In this document: piece after piece, positions 27,101 through 36,655 of the stretch
Layout: every line of letters begins with the position of its first letter
How positions within the stretch are numbered: the first letter of the stretch is position 1
Source: Flavobacteriales bacterium
GTDB taxonomy: Bacteria; Bacteroidota; Bacteroidia; Flavobacteriales_C; GCA-002722245
Reading direction: 5' to 3'
Assembly: GCA_023251095.1 (NCBI GenBank)
Contig: JAHEZL010000019.1
Span: 1-64,000, forward strand
DNA: 64,000 bases
Notes under the pieces: generated by a model
The model's input: the letters and a program-made list of their open reading frames with translations, nothing else
Database searches by the model: none
What the model was told of the DNA's origin: nothing
Made by a program: the position numbers and the translations under genes

Positions 27101-30100
27101 ATGAAAAACGGGAATTTTAAAAACATTATTTTCTTACTTTTTTTATTTGCTTCCACTCTATCAAGCGAAGCAAAAACAGTTGTAGTAAACTCCCTCAATC
27201 CTACCGGAAATTACGGTGCGCTGGCGGGCGCGCACTTTGATGCGAGCGGTAATTTCATTTCTAATGAGATGAGTTTACCTGTGGCCATCTGGTTAACGAG
27301 CGGCGCTAATTTGTGCGCTTCTCCCGGTGATCAGCGCTACAAACAATACTGCGGCGCCGATACTATTCTCTTTAATATTGATCCGCAATATGCAGGCGGA
27401 CAAACAAAAGGTCCTTACGTTTTAACTCTTCAGCAGGGTGTTCAACTCTACGACAAATTATTCATCGACGGCTTTTCACAACCCGGTGCTTCCAAAGGAA
27501 ATCCGATGATTTACATTACCGGAACCGATAACGACACCTGGCAGATTTCAGCTCACAAAACATACGGAGATGCATCAGGCACGCACATTCGCGGCACAGG
27601 TGTAATCAACACAAAAAATCATGCGTTCTATGTTTCTTCTGTTCACGATGTAATTATTGAAGACAATTACGTTGGCGTAAACACGGACGGTTCAGCAAGT
27701 ACAGGTTTACAAAAAGGAATTCACATCGGCGACGGTGCAAATAATATTATCGTACAAAACAATGTTTTTTCAGGCGCCAATTTAAATGCTATTGAAATGA
27801 ATCCAGGCACCAATCAGCTCACACAAACAATGGGCACTCCGCACGATATTCACATCATTGGAAATATGATAGGCATCGATATTACAGGCACAAAAGGCGA
27901 TCCTAAATACGGCAACAAAGGAACGGGAATCAACATCAACGGCGCTACAGGAAATATTGAAATCAAAGGAAATATTATTGGCTATAACGGCACCGATCCT
28001 AAAGCCAATCAAAGCGGAACAAATGGTATTGATATTTCTAACAGCACAGGAATTAGTATCACCAATAATTTCATTGGCGTAGGCGCCGACGGCAGCACAC
28101 AAATGCCCAACAGTAAAAATGGTATCGCCCTTTGGCATGGTACGGGCGGAAGCAACAAAGACATTGTAATTGAAAACAACAACATCAGTTTCAACAATGG
28201 AAATGGTGTTGAAATTTCGGGGGGAAATAATACCAATGTAAAAGTGGGTGCCGATTATAACGGCAACGGAAGCGGCAACATTATTTCCTACAATACCAAA
28301 GATGGAATTCATCTGGAAAATTATGGAAGCGGCGGACCCAACAATATTCCTTTCCGCAAAAATAGCATTTATTGCAACGGAGGAAAAGGAAGCACCATCG
28401 CCAGCGCAAGCAACAATGCCATTGTCACACCTGTGATTGATCTGGTGAACAGCACTGTTAGTCCGGTTAAAATTGTGGGTACCGCTCCCGCCAATTCAAA
28501 AGTAGATTTGTACATGGTAGATCCCAATTGTTTCAACTGCGCTGGCGGCGGAACAACGAATGAAAATCAGGGGAAAACTTATATTGGAAGTGTAGATGCT
28601 GACGGTGCAGGAAAATGGACTTTCCCCTGCGGATCAGGAATCACGGGCGCTGTAGTGGCGCATGCTACAACAAGCATCAATAACTCATCGGAATTTTCTA
28701 ATATTTTTAAAATAAATTGTACTCCTCCCATAGGAAAATTAGTAACTACTCTTTTACAACCTGCAACGATTTGCGAAGGAAGCGCTGCTTTGATGAGTGC
28801 TTCGCATACTATTGATAAAACTACTTTTCCAAATCCGACAGCCAATCCTACTTATGTTTTTTATGTGGATGGTGTTAAAGTCGGACAAAATTCCACAGGC
28901 TCCTTCACTCCTCCTTCCTCCGTTTTTAAAGCGCCAAAAGCATTTCTGGAAGTAGAAGTAATTTACACCAAAACTGAAACAGGCTTGTGTTTTGACTTGA
29001 GCGATAAAGATTTTAAATGGCTCAACATCAACGCAAAATTAGCACCACCTGATGCAGGTGCCAATGCACAAATATGTTCAGGCACTAGTTATCAGCTGGC
29101 GGGAAATGCAGGTTTGTTTTCTGCTGTAAAATGGACTAGTGCAGGCGACGGATCTTTTGATGATGCCACGAAATCAAATGCAATTTACACTCCCGGCAAC
29201 AACGACAAAAAAAACGGATCGGTGAAATTAACGCTCACCGGAAGTGGTTCTTGCAACAGCGCTCCCGATGATATGACATTGACTTTAATTGCCGCTCCCA
29301 AAGTGAATTTAGGAAATGACACCAGTATTTGTTCGGGCAGTTTAACTTACGATGCAGGCAATGTGGGAGCAAGTTATTTATGGTCGACAGGCGCTGTAAC
29401 AAAAAGTATTTTAGTGAATTCCGCAGGAACTTTTTGGGTGAAAGTAACCAACGCAACAGGCTGTTTCAGCTACGATACCGTGAAAGTAAAAGTAGGAACT
29501 CCTCCTGTTGTTGATTTAGGAAAAGACATAAAAGTGTGCACAGGAAATACTGTGATTTTAAACGCGGGAGTTTTTTCTACCTACGCCTGGACACCCGGAA
29601 ATGCAACAACACAAAAACTTACAGTGGACAAATCCGGAGATTATATTTTAGAAGCAACGAATGCCAACGGCTGTAAAAATCGCGACACGATCAATGTTTT
29701 TTTCTATCCGCTACCTGTTGTGAAAATTGTAAAAGACACGATGACTTGTGTCAATCAAATCATGACCCTCGATGCCGGCGCGGGATATGCCTCTTATTTA
29801 TGGAGTCCGAGCGGAGCAAAAACGCAAAAAATAAACGTGAGTGTTTCAGGAAAATACATCATCACTGTTAGCGACGTCAACGGCTGCTCCACTAAAGACA
29901 GCTCCAACGTTACCTTCACTACATTACCGCAAGTAAGTATAGGAAGTTTAAAAACGCAACTGCGCTTTTGCGAAGGAAAAAGTACAACGCTTCAGGCTTC
30001 AGGAACAGCAACCGATGCCATCAACAAAAATATTCCTTTGCAATATTTATGGTCGCCGGGAAACAGTACCGGCAAAAATTTAGTGGTGAATAAAAGCGGG

Positions 30101-32023
30101 GATTATGTGGTAACAGTGACGGATGGCAATGGTTGCAAAAACACCGACACCATTGCTGTAATCGTTGATGCGCCGGATACTGCCGATTTCACCCTTGCCG
30201 ATTATTGCGATTATTCCTCCTCCCCTTCTCCTGTAAAAGCAAAAGGATTTACCAACGGCGGAAGTTTTTCTCTTGTTAATCCGCTTGTGTTAGGAAGCAC
30301 TTCTATCAATTCTTCTACCGGAAATATTTCCAAGGGAAAAGGCGGAACAACTTATACTGTGCAATACATCACCAAAGGATTTTGTCCCGATACGGCTCAG
30401 GATTTAGTAACAGTGAATCCCACGCCTGTCATTCAAAAAAATCCTGATCCTATTAGTATTTGCGGAGGAAATGCTTCTTTCAAAATCACCGCAACAGGTG
30501 TTGCTATTTATCAATGGCAGGAAAAAAAAGCAGCAGGGATTTTTTCTGATGTTGTGGATGGCGGCAATTACAACGGAGCAAAATCTGCGCAATTGAATCT
30601 TTCAAATGTCACGCAAATCATGGATGGCTATCAGTACCGATGCGTTGTATCAGCAGGCATTTGCAGCGATACTTCCACTGCTGCTTTGCTCACGGTAAGT
30701 TCACTCACGGCGGTGAATGATCCGAGCCCACAAATTATTTGCGAAGGAAAAAACACTTCGTTTACAGTGGTTCCCACAGGTGTAAAATCTATGGAATGGG
30801 AATTCAGTTCCGACAATGGATCTACTTACAATAAAGTGATTGCCGATTCTATTTATAAAAATATTTCTTTCCCCACTTTACTCATCAACGGTGCAACAAA
30901 AAATATGGATGGCTATTTATTTCGTGCACATGTGATCGGTTGTCTGTATGATGCCACGTCAAAAGGCGCAGCTTTATCAGTGCTTACTTCTCCTTCTATC
31001 TCTAAACATCCTGAAGACAAAGAAGTGTGTTATGGCGGACAAACTTTCTTTTTGGTTTCTTCTGCAGATGCCGACGCTTATGTTTGGCAGGTGAGTACCG
31101 ACGGCGGAAAAAATTATTCCGATTTAAAAAATGCAGGAGCTTATGATGGCGTAAATTCTGCCGAATTAAATATTCATGGAATCACAATGGCTATGAATGG
31201 CAATATTTACAGAAGTGTGGTGAAAGGAAATTGCGATCCAGTATTTAGTAAATCAGCCAACTTAAAAGTAGACACCACTATTGTTTCTGCGTCGGCCGAC
31301 AGATTAACTATTTGCGTGGATCAATCGGCAACGCTTACTGCCGTTGCTACTCCGGCCAATGCAACTTACCAATGGAAAGGTGGAGGAAGCTCTGCTGTAA
31401 TTTCTGTTTCACCTCAACTTGGAAGTACCACCTACAGTGTAATTGCAACAGTGAATGGATGCAACAGCGAAGCAGCGCCAATAACAATTTCAGTTTCACC
31501 AAAACCTCAGGTAAACGCCGGAGAAGATCAATTGGTTTGCCCGGGAAGTGAAATTATTTTAGGCGCGAATGAAATCAGTGATCAAACTTTTTCATGGATT
31601 TCTGTGGAAGATGATTTTAAATCGGCAGAGGCAAATCCAAGTACCCGCGCTCAGCAAAAAACAGTTTACGTTGTCAATGCACGAAACAGCGCTTGTCCGG
31701 ATGGAGTTACCGATACCGTTGTCATCTCTACCATTGACGCACCTACTCTTTTTATTCCGAATGCTTTCACACCCAATCAGGATGGAGTGAATGACGTTTT
31801 TAAAATTGCAGGCGAAGGAATCATTGATTTTAAAGGAAGTATTTACAACAGATGGGGCGAATTAATTTTTGAGTGGAATGATGTTGGCGCAGGTTGGGAT
31901 GGGATCGCAAAAAATCATTTGGTACAGGAAGATGTTTATGTGTATAAAATCAATGTGAAAAATATGTGTAACGGGAAGAAGGTGTCACAACCGATTTTGG
32001 GATCGGTGACGGTGATAAGATAG
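27101..32023 (+). CDS. Giant beta-helix/Ig-PKD adhesin, T9SS type B cargo (paralog 2)
   Basis: A 1640-aa surface protein, the largest in the window. Signal peptide (about 1-24, STLSSEA), beta-helix (about 100-440) with many Asn-rich rungs (VIIEDNYVGVNTDG, IEIKGNIIGYNGTD, ISITNNFIGVGADG), a single beta-sandwich insert (about 560-650), tandem Ig/PKD-like modules of 75-90 aa (about 655-1540; YLWSTGAVTKSILVNSAGTF, YLWSPSGAKTQKINVS) and the type B C-terminal domain (IPNAFTPNQDGVNDVF ... GSVTVIR). Its last 33 coding bases are identical to those of paralog 1, which suggests recent duplication or gene conversion. It is separated from paralog 1 by a family B repeat and an operator-like palindrome, so it probably has its own promoter. 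Confidence 0.85.
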   Translation: MKNGNFKNIIFLLFLFASTLSSEAKTVVVNSLNPTGNYGALAGAHFDASGNFISNEMSLPVAIWLTSGANLCASPGDQRYKQYCGADTILFNIDPQYAGGQTKGPYVLTLQQGVQLYDKLFIDGFSQPGASKGNPMIYITGTDNDTWQISAHKTYGDASGTHIRGTGVINTKNHAFYVSSVHDVIIEDNYVGVNTDGSASTGLQKGIHIGDGANNIIVQNNVFSGANLNAIEMNPGTNQLTQTMGTPHDIHIIGNMIGIDITGTKGDPKYGNKGTGININGATGNIEIKGNIIGYNGTDPKANQSGTNGIDISNSTGISITNNFIGVGADGSTQMPNSKNGIALWHGTGGSNKDIVIENNNISFNNGNGVEISGGNNTNVKVGADYNGNGSGNIISYNTKDGIHLENYGSGGPNNIPFRKNSIYCNGGKGSTIASASNNAIVTPVIDLVNSTVSPVKIVGTAPANSKVDLYMVDPNCFNCAGGGTTNENQGKTYIGSVDADGAGKWTFPCGSGITGAVVAHATTSINNSSEFSNIFKINCTPPIGKLVTTLLQPATICEGSAALMSASHTIDKTTFPNPTANPTYVFYVDGVKVGQNSTGSFTPPSSVFKAPKAFLEVEVIYTKTETGLCFDLSDKDFKWLNINAKLAPPDAGANAQICSGTSYQLAGNAGLFSAVKWTSAGDGSFDDATKSNAIYTPGNNDKKNGSVKLTLTGSGSCNSAPDDMTLTLIAAPKVNLGNDTSICSGSLTYDAGNVGASYLWSTGAVTKSILVNSAGTFWVKVTNATGCFSYDTVKVKVGTPPVVDLGKDIKVCTGNTVILNAGVFSTYAWTPGNATTQKLTVDKSGDYILEATNANGCKNRDTINVFFYPLPVVKIVKDTMTCVNQIMTLDAGAGYASYLWSPSGAKTQKINVSVSGKYIITVSDVNGCSTKDSSNVTFTTLPQVSIGSLKTQLRFCEGKSTTLQASGTATDAINKNIPLQYLWSPGNSTGKNLVVNKSGDYVVTVTDGNGCKNTDTIAVIVDAPDTADFTLADYCDYSSSPSPVKAKGFTNGGSFSLVNPLVLGSTSINSSTGNISKGKGGTTYTVQYITKGFCPDTAQDLVTVNPTPVIQKNPDPISICGGNASFKITATGVAIYQWQEKKAAGIFSDVVDGGNYNGAKSAQLNLSNVTQIMDGYQYRCVVSAGICSDTSTAALLTVSSLTAVNDPSPQIICEGKNTSFTVVPTGVKSMEWEFSSDNGSTYNKVIADSIYKNISFPTLLINGATKNMDGYLFRAHVIGCLYDATSKGAALSVLTSPSISKHPEDKEVCYGGQTFFLVSSADADAYVWQVSTDGGKNYSDLKNAGAYDGVNSAELNIHGITMAMNGNIYRSVVKGNCDPVFSKSANLKVDTTIVSASADRLTICVDQSATLTAVATPANATYQWKGGGSSAVISVSPQLGSTTYSVIATVNGCNSEAAPITISVSPKPQVNAGEDQLVCPGSEIILGANEISDQTFSWISVEDDFKSAEANPSTRAQQKTVYVVNARNSACPDGVTDTVVISTIDAPTLFIPNAFTPNQDGVNDVFKIAGEGIIDFKGSIYNRWGELIFEWNDVGAGWDGIAKNHLVQEDVYVYKINVKNMCNGKKVSQPILGSVTVIR

Positions 32024-32385
32024 TTTTTTCCGAGAGTGTAACGAGAGCGTAATTTCAGATTTTCAATCATTACTGTTCGGAACATATTGAATTTCACGCC
32101 CAGCAAGTCCTTACGAACGAATTTCAGGACAAGGTATTCGTAGAGACGCAAGATTTTGCGTCTCGGGATATGGTTTACGGGAGACGCAAAATCTTGCGTC
32201 TCTACGAGAAAAACACTCATGTTAGTTTGCTAATGTCTATTAACTTAATGACATTGGGTGAAACCATGATCTCTGAGTAAATCTTTTGTTGATTGGGCTT
32301 TTCAGCTCCCTTTAAGATTTCGAACAGTAATGATTTTCAATCTGAAATTACACTCCCAGAGATTAGCGATCCATTCTCTGAAACA
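32024..32385. other. 362-bp intergenic region with nested inverted repeats
   Basis: No gene was seen between the two convergent adhesin genes. The region is an imperfect large stem-loop: 31-bp arms at 32049-32079 and 32321-32351 are inverted copies differing only at a 3-base centre (TTC versus GAA), and they enclose the family A palindrome at 32138-32207. The outer arms probably serve as transcript ends for both convergent genes; the inner element is a mobile-type repeat. Confidence 0.6.
32138..32207. repeat. REP-like palindromic repeat, family A (copy 2)
   Basis: Two arms of 27 bp (32138-32164 and 32181-32207) that are exact reverse complements, beginning TCGTAGAGACGCAAGATTTT, separated by 16 bp. 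Each arm is itself a near-palindrome around GAGACGCAAG/TTTTGCGTCTC. It belongs to the same family as 4099-4164. Confidence 0.88.
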
Positions 32386-35300
32386 CTATCGTATCACCGT
32401 TACCGTAGAAACATCCGACTGCACATCACAAACTCCCGTCGCTGAAATCTTCACCACATACACATCAATCTGAACCAGATTTTGATTTTTAGCGCGACCA
32501 TCCCAACCGCCATCGAGTGAATTCCATTGATAAATAATTTCGCCCCATCTGTCGAAAATGGTAGCATTGAAATCCAAAACATTTATTCCACTCACTTTAA
32601 AAACATCGTTCACCATATCGTCGTTTGGTGTAAAGGCATTGGGGTAATACAATATCATTCCATCCTGAACAGTAACTTTAATTGAATCCACCATAGAATA
32701 AACACACACCGTATTTTTTACTGTAACAGTATAAGTGGTGGTTTTGTCGGGCGTTAATTTCGGTTGCACGGCTGTAGAAGAAAAATCGTTTTCGGGACTC
32801 GTCCATTTATAAGTGTAGCCATCGATGTTTGTAATTCCCAATTGCACTTCCGTTCCCGGACAAACCGTCATATCTCCCGCCACTTGGGGAATCGGTATAG
32901 GAATAATACGCACCGTTGCAGAAACCGGAGCACTCATGCACCCATTCACTTTTGCCGTTAAGGTGTAAGTAGTTTGAGTTGTTATACTTTTGCTTAGCGG
33001 ATTGTTGTTTTCCAAAACGCCGTCCCAATAAAATTGTGCATTCGGATAATTGGAAGACGCTGTTAAATCGAAAGGTTCACCCGGACAAACTGAAGTTGGA
33101 GCGTTGATGGCTGCCGTTGGATCAGTCACTATAAATTCAACCGTATCCGTCATAACAGCATTACAAGATCCTGTTGCAACGAAATAAAACCGGTCTCCAT
33201 TTTTCACTGCCATCGGTTGTTGTAATGTAATCCAAAAATCATCTGTTACCGGAGACATACTGCCCCCTTCAAAATACGATGCACCGTTATCAGTACTCTT
33301 GAACCATTGATAACTCAAGGCATTACTGCTCGAAAATTTAAATTCTGCATCGGCACCGGCACAGACGGCATCATCCTGAGGTTGTATAGTAATCCTAGTG
33401 TTGGGCAGCAATGTAATAACCACCGAAGCAGAAGTGTCGTTGTTGATACAACCTGTGGCTGTGTTTCTGAAAAAATATCCGTCGATGGCCGCTGTCACAG
33501 GATTGATCGTCAATACAGAACTTTGTGCATTGCTATACGATCCTCCATTCACTACATTTTGATAATTTATTCCATCTGTAGAATATTGCCATTGATAAGA
33601 AAGAGCACCATTGGCAGTGGATGTGAGTTGAACATTTGCACCTTCGCAAACAGGTGAAGCTGTTGGATTATTTAAACTGATACTTTTTCCGTAGAAAATG
33701 GAAGCAGCATTTGAAATAGATTGACAAAATGCCGAATTGGCCACACACCGAAATTGCATCAGATCCATTGTTGCATCCACCGGATTCACCAATAACGTAG
33801 AAGTTGTTGTTCCTGAATAAGGAGCCACTTCATTCAAATCGGTAAAAGAAATCCCATCTGTTGAACTCTGCCATTTATAAGTAAGCGCAAAACTTGCTGC
33901 AACCTGAAATTGCGCCGGATCATTGGCACACACCGAAACATCTTGCGGTTGCAAAGTAAAAACAGGATTATTTCTCACGTCAACATTTTGCGTCATACTA
34001 TCTTTACAAGTTCCGGGAGTAAGATATTTCACCACATAAGTTGTTCCGCCTTTGCCATTGGTGATCATTCCTGTTGTTGCATTTATTGTTGCGCCATCCA
34101 CCAAATTAGAATCAAATGAAAATGTACCGCCGGCAGTATTTCCCGACAGAAAAGAAGGCTGTGTTGGCGCGTCACTCAAACAATAAGGCGATGTAGAAAA
34201 ACTGGCCGAATCTCTTTGCAAAACTGTTATTGTTACCGAATCTTTTGCTTTACAATTGTTCACGGTTTTTACTTCCACCACATATTTTCCGCTGGTATTT
34301 ACAGCAATTGTAGGTGTAGTAGCTAAAGTTGACCAGGCATAAGTTACATTTGGAGTAGTGGCATCCAAATTCACAACTGTTCCTGAACAAACCGTTAAAT
34401 CGCGCGGAGAGATCAATGCTAGCGGCATAGGATGAACGGTTATGGTTGACGCAACACTGTCGGTACAACCACTTGCGTTAGTCACCACCACCCAGTAAAC
34501 CCCTGAAGTTTTTACTTTAATGGAAGTGGCCGTTGAACCCGTCGACCAGCGATAAGAAGTAAAATTATTTTCGGGATTTAAAACAGTTGAATCGCCCTGA
34601 CAGAATTGTTTGTCTTGTAAAACCGCCGCAGGAATAACATTGGGTAAAATTTTCATGGTATCAAATCCCGAACAGCCGCTCACAGGATCGGTCACTTTTA
34701 CAAAGTACGTTCCTCTTCGGTTTACCGAAATGGAAGAAGACGTAGAACCTGTTGACCACAAATACGAAAAACTATTGGAGAGTCCCGGATCCAAAACCAC
34801 CGGTGGATTAAACGGATCGTTACAACGGTTCAAATCCGCACCGAGATTCACCACCACAGGAACACCTCCTTTTATTTCAAAATCATCGCGCACAGCAACC
34901 CCATCACTTCCTTTCAACTCCACCCAATAGTTTCCGGGAACAGCATTATTCATGGTAAGCGTTGGAGTTGTGGCCCCTGTCGACCATAAATAAGAAACAG
35001 CGCAAGGATGCGTTACATCAAAACTTAAATTAATGGTAGTACAGGTTGCTGTATCGCGTATATCCACACTCGGACGGGTGCAAATACCGGCGAACTCCGA
35101 AGTATTTCCAAGAGCATTGGTCGCCGTAACCAATAAAGAATAACATTTGGCTCCGCCGGGAGTTGGATTGGTGTACGTCCATGTACCGCCTGCCCCAACG
35201 GTAATGCTGGTGAGCCATGTTTTTCCCTGAGAGTTGCCACTGTTGCAGGCGTTGCAATTATCGGCCACATATATATCAACAATATCACCGGGCGTTGCCG

Positions 35301-36438
35301 TACCAAAAGTTTTTTCTTCATTGGAAGTCATGTTGAGCACCGGCGGCAATTTTCCATTATTTCCCGAAGCGGAAGTAAAAGGACCTGTTTTTTCGGTGAG
35401 GGCAATTCCTTTAACACCGTTGCAATAAATACTGTTTTTGCGCACTGTAATTTTAGAAGGCGCACCGTAATTGTAAATATTTCCATCAAACCATTCGCTC
35501 ACAAAAACACCTGCCGCACCATTGTTGAAAATCTGGTTAGGTTCTCCCACTCCGTTGTAATCCACACCAACTACGCTGGTAGTCACATCACCATTTAAAA
35601 AATCAACACCGTGTTCTCCGTTGTGCGAAAAAGTATTTCCGTAAATTTTATTTCCTGTGGAACCCTGATTAAAAGACAAACCATCGCCATTGTTGTAGCT
35701 GATGTTGTTGTGCTGAATCAAATTGTTTTTAGCTGTTAAATTAAATTCAACCCCCGTAATGTTGGGGAGAGCGATTCCATTGATATTGATTCCCACTTTA
35801 TTATTCTCAACGGTGTTGTTGGTAGCCGTTCCATTTTGAGCAGAACCCCAAACACCGCGCACCATATTTCCTGAAATAAGATTTCCGTCGGCAGGATTCG
35901 GTCCGCCTACGGTATTGTTGGAACTACCGTTGATCCATATCCCGTGTTTATTGGGTTTTGCGGTTGTACCCGTAACATCGGTTCCGATGTAACAGGATTT
36001 TACGGTAATATTAGAGGCCGCAGTAATGGAAATGGCGCAAGCATTAAAATCCACCATAGGATTGGGGTTGTAGCTGAAATTATTGAGTACCAACCCCTGA
36101 ATGACGGTACCGCTTCCCGTGGCCGAATTAAAATCGAAACCGGCTATGCTCGTACTCAATGCCCCGTCGAATTCCACCCATGGTTTTCCGGCTACTAATC
36201 CGTCGATGGTTACCTGTCTGCTTACAGAATAAGCGCTCAGAGGTTTGATGGTATAAGGCCCCGGACCCGGAATATTGAACTTGATCACATCGCCATTGCT
36301 GGCAGAGGCCAGTATTGCGCGAAAAGAACCCGCTCCGGCGTCATTGGTATTGGTGACAAACAAAGTTGCAGCGTTTGACAACTGAACACAAAGCATCAGG
36401 CAGCATACAATCAACCCTATTTTGTGTTTTTTATTCAT
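32386..36438 (-). CDS. Giant beta-helix/Ig-PKD adhesin, T9SS type B cargo (paralog 3)
   Basis: A 1350-aa surface protein. The start chosen is ATG 36436-36438 (MNKKHKIGLIV), because a strong Shine-Dalgarno AGGGAGGAA precedes it and it begins a proper signal peptide (1-24, VQLSNAA); the frame stays open for 23 codons further upstream. Beta-helix (about 25-370) with NITVKSCYIGTDVTG and NNLIQHNNISYNNGDGL, Ig/PKD modules (about 450-1250; YLWSTGATTPTLTM, YRWSTGSTATSIKV, YQWQYSTDGINYQ) and a type B C-terminal domain (YPNAFTPNDDMVNDVFKVSG ... STVTVIR). Divergent in sequence from paralogs 1 and 2 but with the same plan. The only one of the three on the minus strand. Confidence 0.85.
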   Translation of the reverse strand: MNKKHKIGLIVCCLMLCVQLSNAATLFVTNTNDAGAGSFRAILASASNGDVIKFNIPGPGPYTIKPLSAYSVSRQVTIDGLVAGKPWVEFDGALSTSIAGFDFNSATGSGTVIQGLVLNNFSYNPNPMVDFNACAISITAASNITVKSCYIGTDVTGTTAKPNKHGIWINGSSNNTVGGPNPADGNLISGNMVRGVWGSAQNGTATNNTVENNKVGININGIALPNITGVEFNLTAKNNLIQHNNISYNNGDGLSFNQGSTGNKIYGNTFSHNGEHGVDFLNGDVTTSVVGVDYNGVGEPNQIFNNGAAGVFVSEWFDGNIYNYGAPSKITVRKNSIYCNGVKGIALTEKTGPFTSASGNNGKLPPVLNMTSNEEKTFGTATPGDIVDIYVADNCNACNSGNSQGKTWLTSITVGAGGTWTYTNPTPGGAKCYSLLVTATNALGNTSEFAGICTRPSVDIRDTATCTTINLSFDVTHPCAVSYLWSTGATTPTLTMNNAVPGNYWVELKGSDGVAVRDDFEIKGGVPVVVNLGADLNRCNDPFNPPVVLDPGLSNSFSYLWSTGSTSSSISVNRRGTYFVKVTDPVSGCSGFDTMKILPNVIPAAVLQDKQFCQGDSTVLNPENNFTSYRWSTGSTATSIKVKTSGVYWVVVTNASGCTDSVASTITVHPMPLALISPRDLTVCSGTVVNLDATTPNVTYAWSTLATTPTIAVNTSGKYVVEVKTVNNCKAKDSVTITVLQRDSASFSTSPYCLSDAPTQPSFLSGNTAGGTFSFDSNLVDGATINATTGMITNGKGGTTYVVKYLTPGTCKDSMTQNVDVRNNPVFTLQPQDVSVCANDPAQFQVAASFALTYKWQSSTDGISFTDLNEVAPYSGTTTSTLLVNPVDATMDLMQFRCVANSAFCQSISNAASIFYGKSISLNNPTASPVCEGANVQLTSTANGALSYQWQYSTDGINYQNVVNGGSYSNAQSSVLTINPVTAAIDGYFFRNTATGCINNDTSASVVITLLPNTRITIQPQDDAVCAGADAEFKFSSSNALSYQWFKSTDNGASYFEGGSMSPVTDDFWITLQQPMAVKNGDRFYFVATGSCNAVMTDTVEFIVTDPTAAINAPTSVCPGEPFDLTASSNYPNAQFYWDGVLENNNPLSKSITTQTTYTLTAKVNGCMSAPVSATVRIIPIPIPQVAGDMTVCPGTEVQLGITNIDGYTYKWTSPENDFSSTAVQPKLTPDKTTTYTVTVKNTVCVYSMVDSIKVTVQDGMILYYPNAFTPNDDMVNDVFKVSGINVLDFNATIFDRWGEIIYQWNSLDGGWDGRAKNQNLVQIDVYVVKISATGVCDVQSDVSTVTVIR

Positions 36439-36533
36439 GCTTTCCTCCCTGTTATGGCCGTTATACGACCGCTTAGTAATCAAGTTTATTAAATCGTTCA
36501 ATGGCAATGGTTTTAGTACAAAACAATGCTATT

Positions 36534-36550
36534 AGTGTGAATTTAACACC
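36534..36550. promoter_or_regulatory. Operator candidate AGTGT-N7-ACACT, site 5
   Basis: On the + strand AGTGTGAATTTAACACC; on the adhesin gene's strand GGTGTTAAATTCACACT. Located 96-112 bp upstream of the start at 36438. Shares the core GTGTTAAATTCACA with site 2. Confidence 0.5.
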
Positions 36551-36596
36551 TTGTATTCAGAAATGCAAATTAATTTTTACCGAAAAATTGAAAAAC

Positions 36597-36628
36597 AAAA
36601 AAGGGTATTCAAATGAATACCCTTTTTT
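36597..36628 (-). terminator. Intrinsic terminator after the 583-aa gene
   Basis: Perfect stem AAAAAAGGGTATTCA / TGAATACCCTTTTTT with a 2-base gap, flanked by A and T tracts, 28 bp beyond the stop codon at 36656. Because the tracts are on both sides it could also work in the opposite direction. Confidence 0.85.
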
Positions 36629-36655
36629 AGTGGATTTTATTAGTCCTTCAAACTA

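Noticed and set aside
17417-36438. A canonical SusC/SusD polysaccharide-utilisation locus
   Set aside because: No TonB-dependent SusC-like receptor or SusD lipoprotein is present; only secreted hydrolases and adhesins.
36439-36507. Longer N-terminus for adhesin paralog 3
   Set aside because: The Shine-Dalgarno AGGGAGGAA and the signal peptide fix the start at 36438.
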